Shown: in pieces, positions 19,036-29,843 of the stretch
Numbering within the stretch: the first letter of the stretch is position 1
Layout: every line of letters starts with the position of its first letter
Source of the DNA: Erigeron canadensis
Lineage: Eukaryota > Streptophyta > Magnoliopsida > Asterales > Asteraceae
Length of the DNA: 64,000 nucleotides
Assembly (NCBI RefSeq): GCF_010389155.1
Contig: NC_057762.1
Location: 9,659,513 to 9,723,512 of the forward strand
Reading direction: 5' to 3'
The notes under the pieces: generated by a model
What the model saw: the letters and a program-made list of their open reading frames with translations, nothing else
What the model was told of the DNA's origin: nothing
The model's database searches: none
Translations under genes and position numbers: made by a program

Positions 19036-20323
19036 TAAGTTTCCCAAGATCTTTAATAGAAAACTTTGATTGCAAGAATTCTTTGCATTTGTTAATTTCA
19101 CTAACAGAATTTCCAGTTATAACCATATCATCTACATAAACAAGAAGAGCCACAAAAGTATCATTCACACACTTTATGAAGAGAGAATAATCACTTTTAC
19201 TTTGACAAAAGCCAAAGTCAACAAGAGCAGAAGACAATTTTTCATACCACTTTCTAGGAGCCTGCTTAAGTCCATAGAGAGATTTCACAAGCTTGCAGAC
19301 TCTAATGTCATTAGGAGATAAGTAACCAGGAGGGGGTGTCATATATACATCTTCCACAATTTCACCATACAAAAAGGCATTATTAATATCAAGTTGAAAG
19401 ATAGGCCAATTCTTATTAACAACAATGGTGATCAAACATCTAATGGTCACAACTTTAACCACAGGAGAGAAAGTCTCTTCATAGTCAATGCCATCCCTTT
19501 GACTGTAGCCCTTGGCCATAAGTCTGGCTTTGTACTTATCAATGTCCCCATTGGACTTATATTTAATCTTGTAAACCCATTTTGAACCAATTGGTTTTCT
19601 ATTAGGAGGAAGATCAGTTAAAATCCAAGTTCCATTTTTATTCAAGGCTTTCATTTCAGCATTCATAGCATCAACCCATAGAGGATTTTTACAAGCATCA
19701 AAGAAACAGGTAGATTCACATTGTTTATTTAAGTTAGACACAAAGCACCTGCTGTCAGAATTCAACTTGCAATAATTCACATAATTTGAGATATTATGTT
19801 TAGTTTTATTATTCAATATAAAATCTGCATACTTTCTAGGAGTTCTGCTAACCCTATTTGACCTTCTAAGGTTGTCAGGATTGTCAACCAACTGAACAGT
19901 TTGATCTAAAACAGGATTGTCTTCAGAAATGTTTATGTTATCATCAAGAGTGACATTAATATCATCCACATTAGTTGTCCTAGGGGGACTGCTAATGGGT
20001 GATAAAGCCCTCTGCTCACCAGTAGTCAAGGAATGGTTACCAAGGTGAAAAGGTGATCCACCATCAATGGTAACCCTAGGGCTGCCAGACTGGGCAGATC
20101 CATTGCCAACATCAGGATTATGGTCTCTCCATTCATCATTGGACATTGATACATTTGGATGCTCATTATTTTCATAAAACAGATTATCAAAGAAATTGAG
20201 ATGAGTAACTTCATTTTTAGAGAGATAGTTATTGTTTTGCTGATTATTTTTAAAGGGAAAGATATTCTCATAAAAGATTACATCCCTTGAGTAAAGGATG
20301 GTTTTATTCTCAAGATTAAACAA
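19036..20323 (-). CDS. Copia element 2: integrase C-terminus, linker and most of RT
   Basis: The first part (NLENKTILYSRDVIFYE) is the end of integrase, then comes an Asn/Ser-rich linker. RT follows with PIGSKWVYKIK, the FSPVVK motif, FQLDINNAFLYG (catalytic Asp), LYGLKQAPR and the YVDD site. The frame runs into the MITE and stops at 18926; the last 37 or so codons are MITE-derived. Upstream an in-frame TAG at 20402-20404 separates it from the integrase segment. Confidence 0.9.
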
Positions 20324-20401
20324 CTTGTATCCCTTTTTGGCATCAGCATAACCAATAAGGATACATTTTGTGGATCTGCTACTAAATTTATCTAAATTAT
20401 T

Positions 20402-20640
20402 CTAAACAGTTGCAAAACACAAACATCCAAATGCTCTCAAGTGAGACAAGTTAGAAGAGTTTTTAAAAATTTGTTCAAAAGGAGACTTTCCACAGAGGAT
20501 AGAAGTAGGTAACATGTTAATCAAGTAAACAGCAGTTAAAACACACTCATTCCACATATTAAGAGGTATCCCCCCTTGAAACATAAGAGCTCTTGCAACA
20601 TTAAGCAAGTGCCTATGTTTCCTTTCAACAATGCCATTCT
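20402..20640 (-). pseudogene. Copia element 2: integrase core fragment
   Basis: It encodes the catalytic-Glu region ([12 protein letters not shown]) and [10 protein letters not shown] through the [13 protein letters not shown] segment, then TAG. It is offset by one base from the upstream integrase segment because of a frameshift at about 20640. The stop is followed by an open continuation into 20323. Confidence 0.8.
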
Positions 20641-21540
20641 GCTATGGGGGTATAAGCACATAAAGTTTGGTGTATTATTCCATTTTGCCTCATGAAATTA
20701 TTCATTTTATGATTGACAAACTCACCTCCATTATCACTTCTGAAAATTTTAATTTTTTTGTTAAACTGATTGTGTACAAAACTGTGATAATTGATAACAT
20801 TTTCAAACACTTCTTCTTTGTTTTTCAATAGATATACCCACACAGCTCTTGAGTAATCATCAACAATGGTAAAGAAGTATCTAAAACCTTCCTTACTCTG
20901 AACCTTATAAGGACCCCAAAGGTCCAAGTGAACAAGGTCACCAAGGCTTGTAGACTTATGATCACTCAAAGGGAAGGGTTCCCTGGTCTGCTTGGCCTTA
21001 TGAAAAACTTCACAATAAGAACTGTGAGTAATACTATCAAGCTTAAGTTTGTCTTTCAGAACGGTAAGAACTTGGTCAGAAGGGTAACCAAGTCTGCAGT
21101 GCCAAGTGAACTTAGAAATATTACAGATAAAAGAAGAGTTTAAGCATGTCATGTTGCTCTTACCACACACAAATTCATCAAACAAGTAAAGACCATCACA
21201 TTCATTACCAATCCCCACAGTTATCCTGGTTCCCAAGTCCTGAACATAGCAATGATATTCATCAAAACCTATAAAAAGTTTGCTATCTCTAGCTAGATTG
21301 TGCACAGAAAGAAGATTAACACAGTATTCAGGAACAACAAGAACCCTAAATAGAACAATGTGTTCAGATAATCTTAAATCACCAATTTTAATTATTCTGG
21401 CTTTAGTGCCATTAGGGTGACCAACTGTAAGACCAAGACTAGAAACATCAACAACATTGAACATATTTTTATCAGAGTTGGTCATGTGCTGATTAGCACC
21501 AGAGTCAGAAATCCAGCCATTGGCTGGTTTTTGTGATACA
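20625..21540 (-). pseudogene. Copia element 2: protease and integrase N-terminal half
   Basis: The frame includes WISDSGANQHMT, the protease active site with intact DSG, upstream of the first Met at 21485. The integrase HHCC region (WHCRLGYPS) and core follow, with Asp residues in HLDLWGPY and RSDNGGEF. A frameshift within the proline codons before the catalytic Glu ends it. One HHCC cysteine pair is unclear, since the expected CxxC reads CEVFHKAKQ. Confidence 0.85.
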
Positions 21541-21597
21541 TTAACTTGATTAGAGCAGATTTATTGTTCAAATTTAGAGTTAAAAAAGGCATTTGAG

Positions 21598-22587
21598 TTA
21601 TAAAAAAAAAAAAGTAAAGCTACCTGCCATATTAGCCTGGGCAGTCTTTTGCAAAGTATTTTCATTAATCATTTTGATCAGATGATCAATCTGCTCAGGT
21701 ATGAAAGGATAAGATACAGGAGAAGAACTGGAGGATGGAAGAAGAGCTGCAGGGTTTTGAATCTCTACAGCATGATTACTGGCAGCATTTTTCACAAAAG
21801 GAGAGAAAGTATTTCTTTTAACAAAACCACCATTAGGCCTAAAAGAGCTGCCACCAAAACCAGGAGGATAACAAACTACTTCATAACACCTTTCAATAGT
21901 ATGACCAGTTCTATGACACTTGGAACATTTCAATTTAGGATTTGGTCCCCTTCAAGTGTCAAAGTTTCTGTTATCAAAAATTCTTCTTTTATTTTCAAAG
22001 GATTTAGCAATGAAAGCAAAATTTTGAGGTTTAGGATGAACCTCAGCAGGTGTAGACCTGTGAGATTCTTCCCTAGAAATAATTGCAAAGGCAGTTTTGA
22101 CACTAGGTAGAAGATCTCTAGTCAGAATATTGCTTCTAATGGGCAAATAGATTTCATCCAAGCCCATTAGAAACTGCATGAGTTTAATTAACTGGTGATG
22201 TTCCTGTATAGCCTTAGCAGCATTGCGAGTACAAACAGGTAACTGAATCAAAGAATCATATTGTCTCCACAAAGCATTTAATTTATGATAGTAGTCAGCC
22301 AGAGTGGTACCATTTTGAGTGAGAGAGTTGATTTTATGACGAAGATTAAATGTTATAGATACATCAACTTTATCATAAGTTTCTTTAAGTTCTTCCCAAA
22401 CCAAAAAAACTTCTTTAGAAAAGAATGGACCCAAATACACATCATCAGACAAAGAACCAAGAATCCATGAAAGTACAACAGAATTACACCTATCCCATTG
22501 TTTAGCAAGAACATCATTATCAACAGGTTTTTCACAACTTCCATTAATAAAACCAAGTTTGTTTTTAGTTTCCAAAGCAAGTTGCAT
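21598..22587 (-). pseudogene. Copia element 2: gag (stop-interrupted)
   Basis: The capsid region (KQWDRCNSVVLSWILGSL, then FLMGLDEIYLPIRSNIL) is typical copia gag. An in-frame TGA at 21952-21954 precedes the CCHC knuckle CSKCHRTGHTIERC; CGA-to-TGA is likely. The frame then collapses in a poly-T run at about 21600. The N-terminal codons start at ATG 22781 (MDGYVDDN) but are separated by a frameshift/TAG near 22625. Confidence 0.85.
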
Positions 22588-22781
22588 GGCACAAGCCCAT
22601 ATTTTATAATTTTCAGTACCTTTTAACTATAACTCATCAATGGTGCACCAGATGTATCACTAGCATGCAGATATAAAGGGTCCCCAAAATCAAGATTGCT
22701 AATAAGAGTACCAAACACATTAACACCACTTTCAAAGTCAGTTTCAAGTGGCACAACATTATCATCAACATATCCATCCAT
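22588..22781 (-). pseudogene. Copia element 2: gag N-terminus
   Basis: Reading from ATG at 22781 gives MDGYVDDNVVPLE and continues to PLMSYS, then a stop. One base of slippage would join it to the LKGTENYKIWA segment that opens gag proper. Confidence 0.6.
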
Positions 22782-22799
22782 TTTAACACACTAAACAGA

Positions 22800-23470
22800 A
22801 AAAAAAAAAAAAAAACAAAACAAAAAAACAACAAACAGATAAATAAGAACAGAAACAAGAACACCAAAAAAAACTTAAAGGGTTACAGGAACAGAGGCCA
22901 GATTCAAGAACACTCAAGTGTCTTGACAGGTATGCTCAAGAATCCTCTCTTCTACCACAAGAAGATTAGACAGATATATATTAATCAAAATTCACATAAA
23001 ACTTGATCACAATATGAGCAGATTCAATAATAATTTCACAATGAACAGAGATATTCATCTTGCACATAGATAACACAGATTAAAAATAACACACAACCAA
23101 GAGATCCTAACTGATAGGCCAAGCCTTTCCCACTCAGAGCACTCCAAGTGAGAAACGGTTTGCTACAAGAAGGGTAGGATAGAAAGCTTACAGTGGGGTC
23201 GCCAACAGTAATTCCAAAGATCAAGAAAAGAGACAACAATGTACTCCAAAGATATTAAGTATCCAATCAACAAGAATGGATCTAAATTATAGGAGATATG
23301 TCAAGCAAACAAACCCAAATCTAAAAAGATTAGATCCGTTTATGACAAAGACCAGCAACAAGTGTCAAGATCCAAGATCTACAAAGATCTGAACCCTAAC
23401 ACAAGCAGATAAATAATAAATATTAAATATTATCAAAAAGGTTTCAATATAAATTATATAGATATATGTA
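22800..23470. other. Leader of copia element 2, no coding seen
   Basis: Untranslated leader between PBS and gag, with an A-rich run at 22798-22816. A MITE occupies 23471-23681. The small ORFs are low-complexity. Confidence 0.5.
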
Positions 23471-23681
23471 TATAGGGGTTGGGTATTGTAAAACAAGTAT
23501 TAAAGTAAAACAAATATGACAAGATCTTGACCCTTAGATTATGGTTAAATTGATGTACGAAGATTCATGAAACAATTGATGTACTATGATTTTTATGATG
23601 CACGGTGATTATCACTATAGAAAAACCTATTGTTTTATTTGTTTTACATTAATACTTGTTTTATTTTACCTAAAACCTATG
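23471..23681. mobile_element. MITE family 1, copy 2 (about 211 bp)
   Basis: Clearly homologous to 14846-15056 over its whole length, with the same inverted termini. It is inserted in the leader of copia element 2, hence younger than that insertion or already carried by the source element. Confidence 0.8.
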
Positions 23682-23727
23682 TATATAACGATAAAAAAAA
23701 CTGATTGAAGTATAAATAAATACGAAC

Positions 23728-23742
23728 TTAGCTTTGATACCA
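23728..23742 (-). other. Primer-binding site, copia element 2
   Basis: The minus strand reads TGGTATCAAAGCTAAG directly after the LTR end. It is complementary to initiator tRNA-Met with one mismatch from the usual TGGTATCAGAGC. Confidence 0.8.
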
Positions 23743-24168
23743 TGTAGAAAAATATAGATAAATATGTAAAATAGACACTCTTGAACGCAGCACATAATGA
23801 AAGAGCAGATTAACATTATCAAGGTTTAATTACAGAGAAACAATTGAAACATAAACGATCACATCGAATAACAATTAGGGTTTTCTCAACGGTAAGAAAA
23901 ATAGAAGTTGCATCAAGAGGTGAAGCTATAGTGCCCTAACTCTTTCTTTTTATACACAAATAAGTTACAATTTCCTCCTTAATCTTCATGTCTTTTACAA
24001 CTTTGGCCCAAACTCTAAGTCTTTATTCATCTCCAGTCCATATAGCAGAAACTAGCTCAAATTGTCCAGGTTTAGTCCCTCTTCCTGAAGAAGCATACAC
24101 CCGTGGTCCATTATCTGCCAAAAACAACATTTTAAGTTAATTACATAATTAATTTGATAGTTTTAACA
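23743..24168 (-). repeat. 5' LTR of copia element 2 (426 bp)
   Basis: Partner of 17366-17778, with a TATA-like box on the minus strand at about 23946-23955. The target duplication CAACT follows it. Confidence 0.92.
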
Positions 24169-24173
24169 CAACT

Positions 24174-24723
24174 CTTATGACATTTGTTTTCAATTGGAGT
24201 ACATACTCTATTTAAAACAACCTGTAAGTAGAATCTAATTAATATTTTAGCGTAAGTCTTCCAAAGAGGCAAGCAGAGGCACATACCTTTCAAAGATTTC
24301 AAGTTTGGTAAGAGCTTGCTGCCAAAAGTTGTCAAGAAGTATGTTATTTCTATGTTGTGTATGTATTTTTTTTTCCGGGATTAATATATCTAGGTTCTTA
24401 TCGTATATGTTAAATTTAAGTCTGCAGGTTAGTGACACAACCTTGCTATTGTACTCGATTATATAATGTTTGGGTTTGTATTGTTTATGTTACGCCTTAT
24501 AAAATTAAAGTTTTTGGATATTTATAGTTTTGTTATTTTATTGTATCTCTATAGATAAAGAAACATATATTTATAATATATAAAGGGACCGTTATTTCAC
24601 ATGAGGAAAATAGATTTGTATGGTGTAAAATAATTAAACAAATGTTCCTACAAAAATTGTATAATCAGCATCTAATGTACGAGAATATGTACATATATTT
24701 ATATGACAAATAAGATTGCTAAC
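24174..24723. other. Non-coding flank next to the NLP relic
   Basis: No gene is recognised. On the minus strand a short stretch with a donor-like GTATGTG near 24285 could be exon debris downstream of the NLP relic, but similarity is too weak to call. Confidence 0.3.
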
Positions 24724-25097
24724 CTGAATTAAACTCCTGATTTGATTAAAATCGTTATTGTAGCTTTCTTTCGGGATAATCATGAGAAGCTCAATGACAC
24801 CAACCAAGACCTCTTGATCATAAACCGGGACAGATAACTGTCCCATGAACTGATCCGCATCATGCTCAGTTCGTTGCTTAGCAACCCCAGTGTGAGTTGC
24901 TTCACTAGCGAATGAGTAAATGTCATCATGTGGTTGTTCTGGTCGAACCAAATTACTGTTTTGGAGGCATCCGTTCCTGTAATTTGCCAGCGCCCTATGG
25001 TTTTAATTTGATGTGAAAGGTTGATCTCTCACAGTAAGATAATCTCCGTACGAAGCTGGTTCAAGCTTCCAGTACTGAAGTGAACCTGCTGAACTTC
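24724..25097 (-). pseudogene. NLP (RWP-RK family) GAF-like exon, relic
   Basis: On the minus strand an acceptor (TTTTACAG) precedes an exon whose translation has the NLP N-terminal pattern: YLTVRDQPF near the start, then GQLSVPVYD, VLVGVIELLM and a YNNDFNQIRSLIQ helix, ending at a donor (CAG then GTTAG). These align with the corresponding exon-2 motifs of genes A and B. A TAA lies in frame after TSN. The highly conserved GRV/KLPEW part is missing, and no RWP-RK or PB1 exon was found nearby, so I call it a relic. Confidence 0.6.
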
Positions 25098-27362
25098 CTG
25101 TAAAATTTAACTCGTTGAACAAATTGTTAATCTTGGTCTTCACCATTTTAGACAGTTAAAAAGATGTTATGAACTGATATCAGAAATTAAAGTATACCTT
25201 TATTCCTTCAGAATGAACCGGTTCTTATGGGCACTTACTTTTGAACTAGGACAAAACGTTATTTGGGGGTCAGGTTATGTAAGTTAATTAATTTAAGGTC
25301 CAACTTAGGTAATTTTCATTGGCAATGGCCATAACAAAACGTTATTTGGGGGTCAGTTTTTTTGGGGGTCTATATAACAAAACTAATCCACACTCAAATC
25401 ATAAATGACAAGATATTTTTTGCAATTTTGATAATTCTTATCGTTTGATTAATTTATTTAAGGGTTGACTCGTCCAAAAAGTTGGTTTATGTTCTGCAAT
25501 GTTTTAAGGAATCATAGATAATGTTATGAATCTTAATTGAGTATTAGCAAACTCAATTGAATAATGATTGAGTCCTTTATGGCAAGGTTTTATCCTAACT
25601 AAATGTCGTGCTTTCGGATGATTTAGTTGTGGGTTTCTCCTCCATTAAAGATGAGGGGGCTCTCTAGCGCAGACCTGGTGAAGACAACGTAAATCAGATA
25701 TCCTGTTACGAACAAATGATCTACACCTTTCAAATAAGAAAACCTTGAAAATCAAGAAGGGCATTTTTATAATATATTAATCATTTATATGATATGTGTA
25801 TGACTGCGTCTATAAACTTTGTAATCATTTTCCTATATTTTTTTTTTAACAGCGATTGTCCTATAATTTATATCTATAGAAATACATATCCACACTACAT
25901 ATATACCGCCCCGATGGAAAACCCACTACCACCCTACTAGTCCAATCTACATGCACATACATATACATATACATATAACAAGAGCCTGCAATGATGACCC
26001 GCCCTCATTTGTACCACTGATGATCCAAAGTGGGTGGTGACCCAAATGGGTTTCATCTAGTTGATGATCTGTGGTGGTGGTGGTGCCTCGAAGTGGCTAA
26101 TGACCCGAAATGGTTTCTTTTTCTTTCTGTTCGGGGTATGGATACTTCATCATCGTCAACCCAAAATTAAATCAAAATCACACATTGTTTTGATGATGTA
26201 ATGGATCCAGAAAAAAAAAAGTATGTTAAATGGATATATGTACCGAAAATATAAATGTACACTTCCAAAAATAAAAATAAAAATAAAAGAAGGTTTGATG
26301 AATTATAATAACTAGGAGGTTTGGAACCCGCTTTGCAGGGCTCCAATTGTCGTATTGAAACGGTTTCGTTTACTTGCGTTGAACCTACTTTAAAATCCAA
26401 AAGAAAAAACGCGTGAAAAATCCAATAAATAACTTGAGAAAAACAAAAAAACTTTATGCGAGAAAACTAAGAAAACCTCATCAAAAAGTTTGTAATATCG
26501 AATACATACATTTAGTTTGTGAAATAAAATGAAAAGAACAAAAAAAACTATGAGAACACAAAAGTAAAAAAATTATGAGAAAACAAAAGAAAAAAATTGA
26601 AAGCAAAAAAACCATGAGAAAAACCAAGAAAAATTGAAAGCAAAAACCCCAAACGGGATACAAAATGACAAAATCTAGATATTGATGAATGATATAAGAT
26701 GAACCAATAGAAGACAACACAAAAGCAAAAAAAACTGTGCAACAAACAAAGAAAAAACCGGAAGGAAAAAACCTTAACGGAATTCAATATGGTAAAATCC
26801 AAAAAGTAACCGAGTAGTAACGCGGACGCAGATGGTCCAATACAACAGTGCCACGTGGCAGTGGCATTGTTCCTTAGCCTCGTGCTTAATGAGATTACAA
26901 TATCTGAGTTAGATTTCTTAGAAGAAGAAGTCACAGTAGCACCATGCCACCATCGAGTTTAGAATGACGAGTGGGTTTAACATATGTTTGACCACAAGGA
27001 TGAAGAAAATAAAAACAAAAGTTAATGGTAAGAATGAAAAGCCATTTTTTGAAACAACCACATAAACGGAATTTGGAAAGATAAAAGGAAATTAAAAATA
27101 AATTGGTGGACAAAAAGAGATGGTAATAGAGATAATTACTTAATAACATAAAGTTATAAAGTAAATGTATAAAAAAAACTACTAAATCTGACTATTTATT
27201 AATATTATCAAATTTAATTCATATTTTATTTTTTATCCAACCCGGCTCGTTTACTTTGTCTCAAGCAGGCCATAGAATCAAGGTCTTTAAGTACCCTTCA
27301 AACTTCGAATCTTAGTTCCCTGCTTGGGAGTTGTTGCGAGGGCATTCTCATACAACCGTTCA
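25098..27362. other. Intergenic, no gene seen
   Basis: AT-rich DNA with A-runs that create low-complexity Phe/Leu-rich ORFs. A phrase containing AAAACGTTATTTGGGGGTCA occurs twice (about 25253 and 25337). A short (ACATAT)n tract lies at about 25955-25978. A segment at 27240-27362, just before copia element 3, is less AT-rich and may be remnant exon sequence, unidentified. Confidence 0.4.
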
Positions 27363-27535
27363 TGTAAAAGTCGATATTATGTTTCCTAGTTTACATTATT
27401 CTATTTCCTAGTTTATGTGATGTATCTTTGGGGTTAAGTTAGCTTTGTCCCCAAGCAACTTTTCGGCTGTATATAGCCTTATTATGAATGAGAATAATAT
27501 ACAGAAACATTAAGAAACCATAACCATTGTTTTCA
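27363..27535 (+). repeat. 5' LTR of copia element 3 (173 bp)
   Basis: Runs TGTAAAAGTCG to TTGTTTTCA, with a TATA-like TATATAG at about 27470-27476. Confidence 0.88.
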
Positions 27536-27552
27536 TGCTATCAGAGCAGGAC
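27536..27552 (+). other. Primer-binding site, copia element 3
   Basis: TGCTATCAGAGCAGGAC follows the LTR directly. It differs from the tRNA-iMet PBS TGGTATCAGAGC at one base. Confidence 0.75.
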
Positions 27553-27580
27553 ATTAAGATCCGTTCTCTGTAGATTCGAC

Positions 27581-28577
27581 ATGGCCAATGATAAAACCAA
27601 AAGTGGCGGCAGTGGCAGTAGCAAAACCAGTGTCATGTTGGATATTTTAGTGTAATTGGGTTAACTTGTTTGATCAATAACGTCATAATAATACATCATA
27701 TAGGATTGGTGGTGCGGAGTGCACGCCTATTTGAATTTGTTATGACCTTAGGGGCGAAGCCCCTAAGGTACGGGGGTCCGGGGGCAGCGCCCCTGGGAGC
27801 GGGGTCCAAGGGACGGCAGCCCCTGGCGGGTCCAAGGGGCAAAGCCCCTGGCTGGGGTCGAGCTGAGAGACCAAATTGCTATATTGAAAATCCCTCCGAA
27901 AATTTAATTTTCGGAACTTGAGGGACCAAATGTGGCAACTCGAAAAACCCATATTGTTAACTGCTGTTTATGCAGTTTTATGGGCCAACAGATATATATA
28001 TCAATATATGTCCCGTATGTAAAAAAGGTTCTGATCATTCTTTTCTTTTTTTCTGGTTCCTTCTCTCTCAAACACATCCACACAGAAAATTCTTAATCTT
28101 TGATTGTATCCGATTGAATAGTTTGGGTGAACCGCCAAATTGATTCAATCTGAAAGCGATCACGTGCCTTCAAAGATTGATTTGTATCTAGTTATCTGTT
28201 TGTTATCTCGAATATCCCCAACATGTCATTGACGCCAATTCTCCCTATTACATTCACCCCTATGATCTACCCAAACAAATGCACGTAAACGAAGTTTTAA
28301 CTGACAGCAACTATAGCGATTGGGCCAAGAAGATGGCTAACTTCTTGTTTGCGAAAAACAAGATGGGTTTTGTGGATGAATCTATTCCCAAACCAGAGAA
28401 GACTGCTGACGATTACATGCAGTGGATGCGCTGCAATGCTATGTGATTATTGGATGGTTCACAACGGCGATGGACAAAAGTATTAGGGGAAGTGTAAAAT
28501 ATGCTAATACGTCTTCTGAACTCTGGAAGGATCTGAAAGAAAGATTTGGTAAAGAAAGCGCCCCCTGAGCCTATGAA
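27581..28577 (+). pseudogene. Copia element 3: gag N-terminal part, interrupted by a solo LTR
   Basis: ATG at 27581 begins MANDKTKSGGSGSSK. The codons resume after the solo LTR with YYIHPYDLPKQM and DWAKKMANFL, typical for copia gag. A one-base loss near 28443 and a TGA at 28566-28568 then break the frame before the segment that starts at 28578. Confidence 0.82.
27636..28223 (+). repeat. Solo LTR of another retrotransposon family (588 bp)
   Basis: Starts TGTTGGATATTT, ends CCCCAACA, and is flanked by TGTCA on both sides (27631-27635 and 28224-28228). It thus arose by insertion and LTR-LTR recombination. The orientation is arbitrary. A GC-rich patch at 27748-27862 holds several short stem-loops of the GGGGC...GCCCC kind. 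Confidence 0.9.
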
Positions 28578-29837
28578 TTGAAACAATTACTTTCCTGTTC
28601 TCATCAAGATGGAACTTCTGTTTCGGCTTATTATACTAAACTTTGTAGTCTATGGAACGAGATACAGTCTGTTTTGTCGATCCCACAATGTACATGTGGG
28701 AATTGTTCATGCAATATTGGAAAGAGGTTAACTGAGTTTAGAGAAAAGGAACGCTTGTATGAGTTTTTGATGGGGCTTGATGCTGATTTTTCGACAATAA
28801 GAACTCATGTTCTTTCCATGAAAACAACTCCCACTCTTGGAGAGGTGTATCGTCTTGCCTCTGAAGAAGAACAACAAAAGGTGATCACAGCAACGAAATG
28901 GATAACGGTAGAGCCGGCTGCTTTTAGAACACAAGGATGGCGGGACGAATCCTCCAATTTTCAGCGGTACAATAAGGGAACCAAGGAATTTAAGCGAAAT
29001 TCGGAAGAAAAAACTGATCCTTGCAGCGAATGCGGGAAGGATGGTCATAAACGAGAAGGATGTTTCAGGATTATAGGATATCCTGAGTGGTGGCCGGGTA
29101 AGGGAAAGAATGAGAAGTCAAAACCAAAGGCTGCTCACATAGAAGTCGAACTTGGACTAGCAGGACTCACGGATGCTCAATATGAAGCGCTCATGAAACA
29201 CTTTAATGTGGATGAGCAAAGGGCAGAAGGTGACTCAGTGCATAAGGAAAACATGGCCGGTAAGATCGATAAATTTAATGATTGGATCATGGATTTGGGT
29301 TCAACCGATCACGTAGTTAATAAGCTTGAATCTCTTGAAAGTAATACTCCCATCAGACAAGAAACTCCCATCATGATTCCTAATGGGAATAACTTACCTA
29401 TCCGTGCTAAGGGAGTATGCACCTTAATTGGTGAAAACAAAATCAATGAAGTTTTATATGTCCCTGATTTTAATTGTAACTTACTTTCTGTTAGCAGATT
29501 AGCAAAAGAGTTACAATGTGTAATCAGTTTTTTCCTGGATTTTTTTGTAATGCAGAGCTTACACTCGAAAAAATTGATTGGCACGGGTGAATGCATAAAA
29601 GGTCTATATTGGATGGGGATGGTAGCACAAGCAAGGAAGGCTATGGCGGTTAGAGTTGACGCTAAAGTTTGGCATTCAAGGCTAGGTCATGCTTCTCATT
29701 CTAAGTTGTCGCATATAGATTTTGTAAGAGATGTTTCTTTTAATTTTGAAGATTATGTATGTGATGTGTTAAGGCTAGGTACACACGAACCCCTTTTCCT
29801 AAGAGTTCTATTAAGACTACTGATTGTTTTGAGTTGA
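28578..29837 (+). CDS. Copia element 3: gag C-terminus, protease, integrase N-terminus
   Basis: The first 150 codons are gag capsid (FLMGLDADFSTIRTHVL), then a CCHC knuckle, CSECGKDGHKREGC, at about 148-161. The protease site reads MDLGSTDH; the normal DSG is DLG through what looks like a TCG-to-TTG change at 29295-29297, which should inactivate it. The integrase HHCC region begins WHSRLGHASH; the frame breaks just after the first Cys. Confidence 0.88.
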   Translation: MKQLLSCSHQDGTSVSAYYTKLCSLWNEIQSVLSIPQCTCGNCSCNIGKRLTEFREKERLYEFLMGLDADFSTIRTHVLSMKTTPTLGEVYRLASEEEQQKVITATKWITVEPAAFRTQGWRDESSNFQRYNKGTKEFKRNSEEKTDPCSECGKDGHKREGCFRIIGYPEWWPGKGKNEKSKPKAAHIEVELGLAGLTDAQYEALMKHFNVDEQRAEGDSVHKENMAGKIDKFNDWIMDLGSTDHVVNKLESLESNTPIRQETPIMIPNGNNLPIRAKGVCTLIGENKINEVLYVPDFNCNLLSVSRLAKELQCVISFFLDFFVMQSLHSKKLIGTGECIKGLYWMGMVAQARKAMAVRVDAKVWHSRLGHASHSKLSHIDFVRDVSFNFEDYVCDVLRLGTHEPLFLRVLLRLLIVLS

Positions 29838-29843
29838 TTCATT

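Larger units (their letters stand above)
17366..24168 (-). mobile_element. Copia LTR retrotransposon 2, 6.8 kb, decayed, with nested MITEs
   Basis: LTRs at 17366-17778 and 23743-24168 begin TG and end CA and are flanked by the 5-bp duplication CAACT (17361-17365 and 24169-24173). The PBS abuts the right LTR and the polypurine tract abuts the left, so the element is transcribed on the minus strand. Gag, protease, integrase, RT and RNase H are recognisable in copia order but split by stops, frameshifts and a 388-bp MITE in RT. LTR differences by eye are about seven substitutions and three indels (1, 4 and about 16 bp), so it is older than element 1. Confidence 0.95.

Noticed and set aside
26167..27149. 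Run of Phe/Leu-rich minus-strand ORFs that look like membrane proteins
   Set aside because: They arise from A/T-runs; there is no start context, domain or repeat of the frame.
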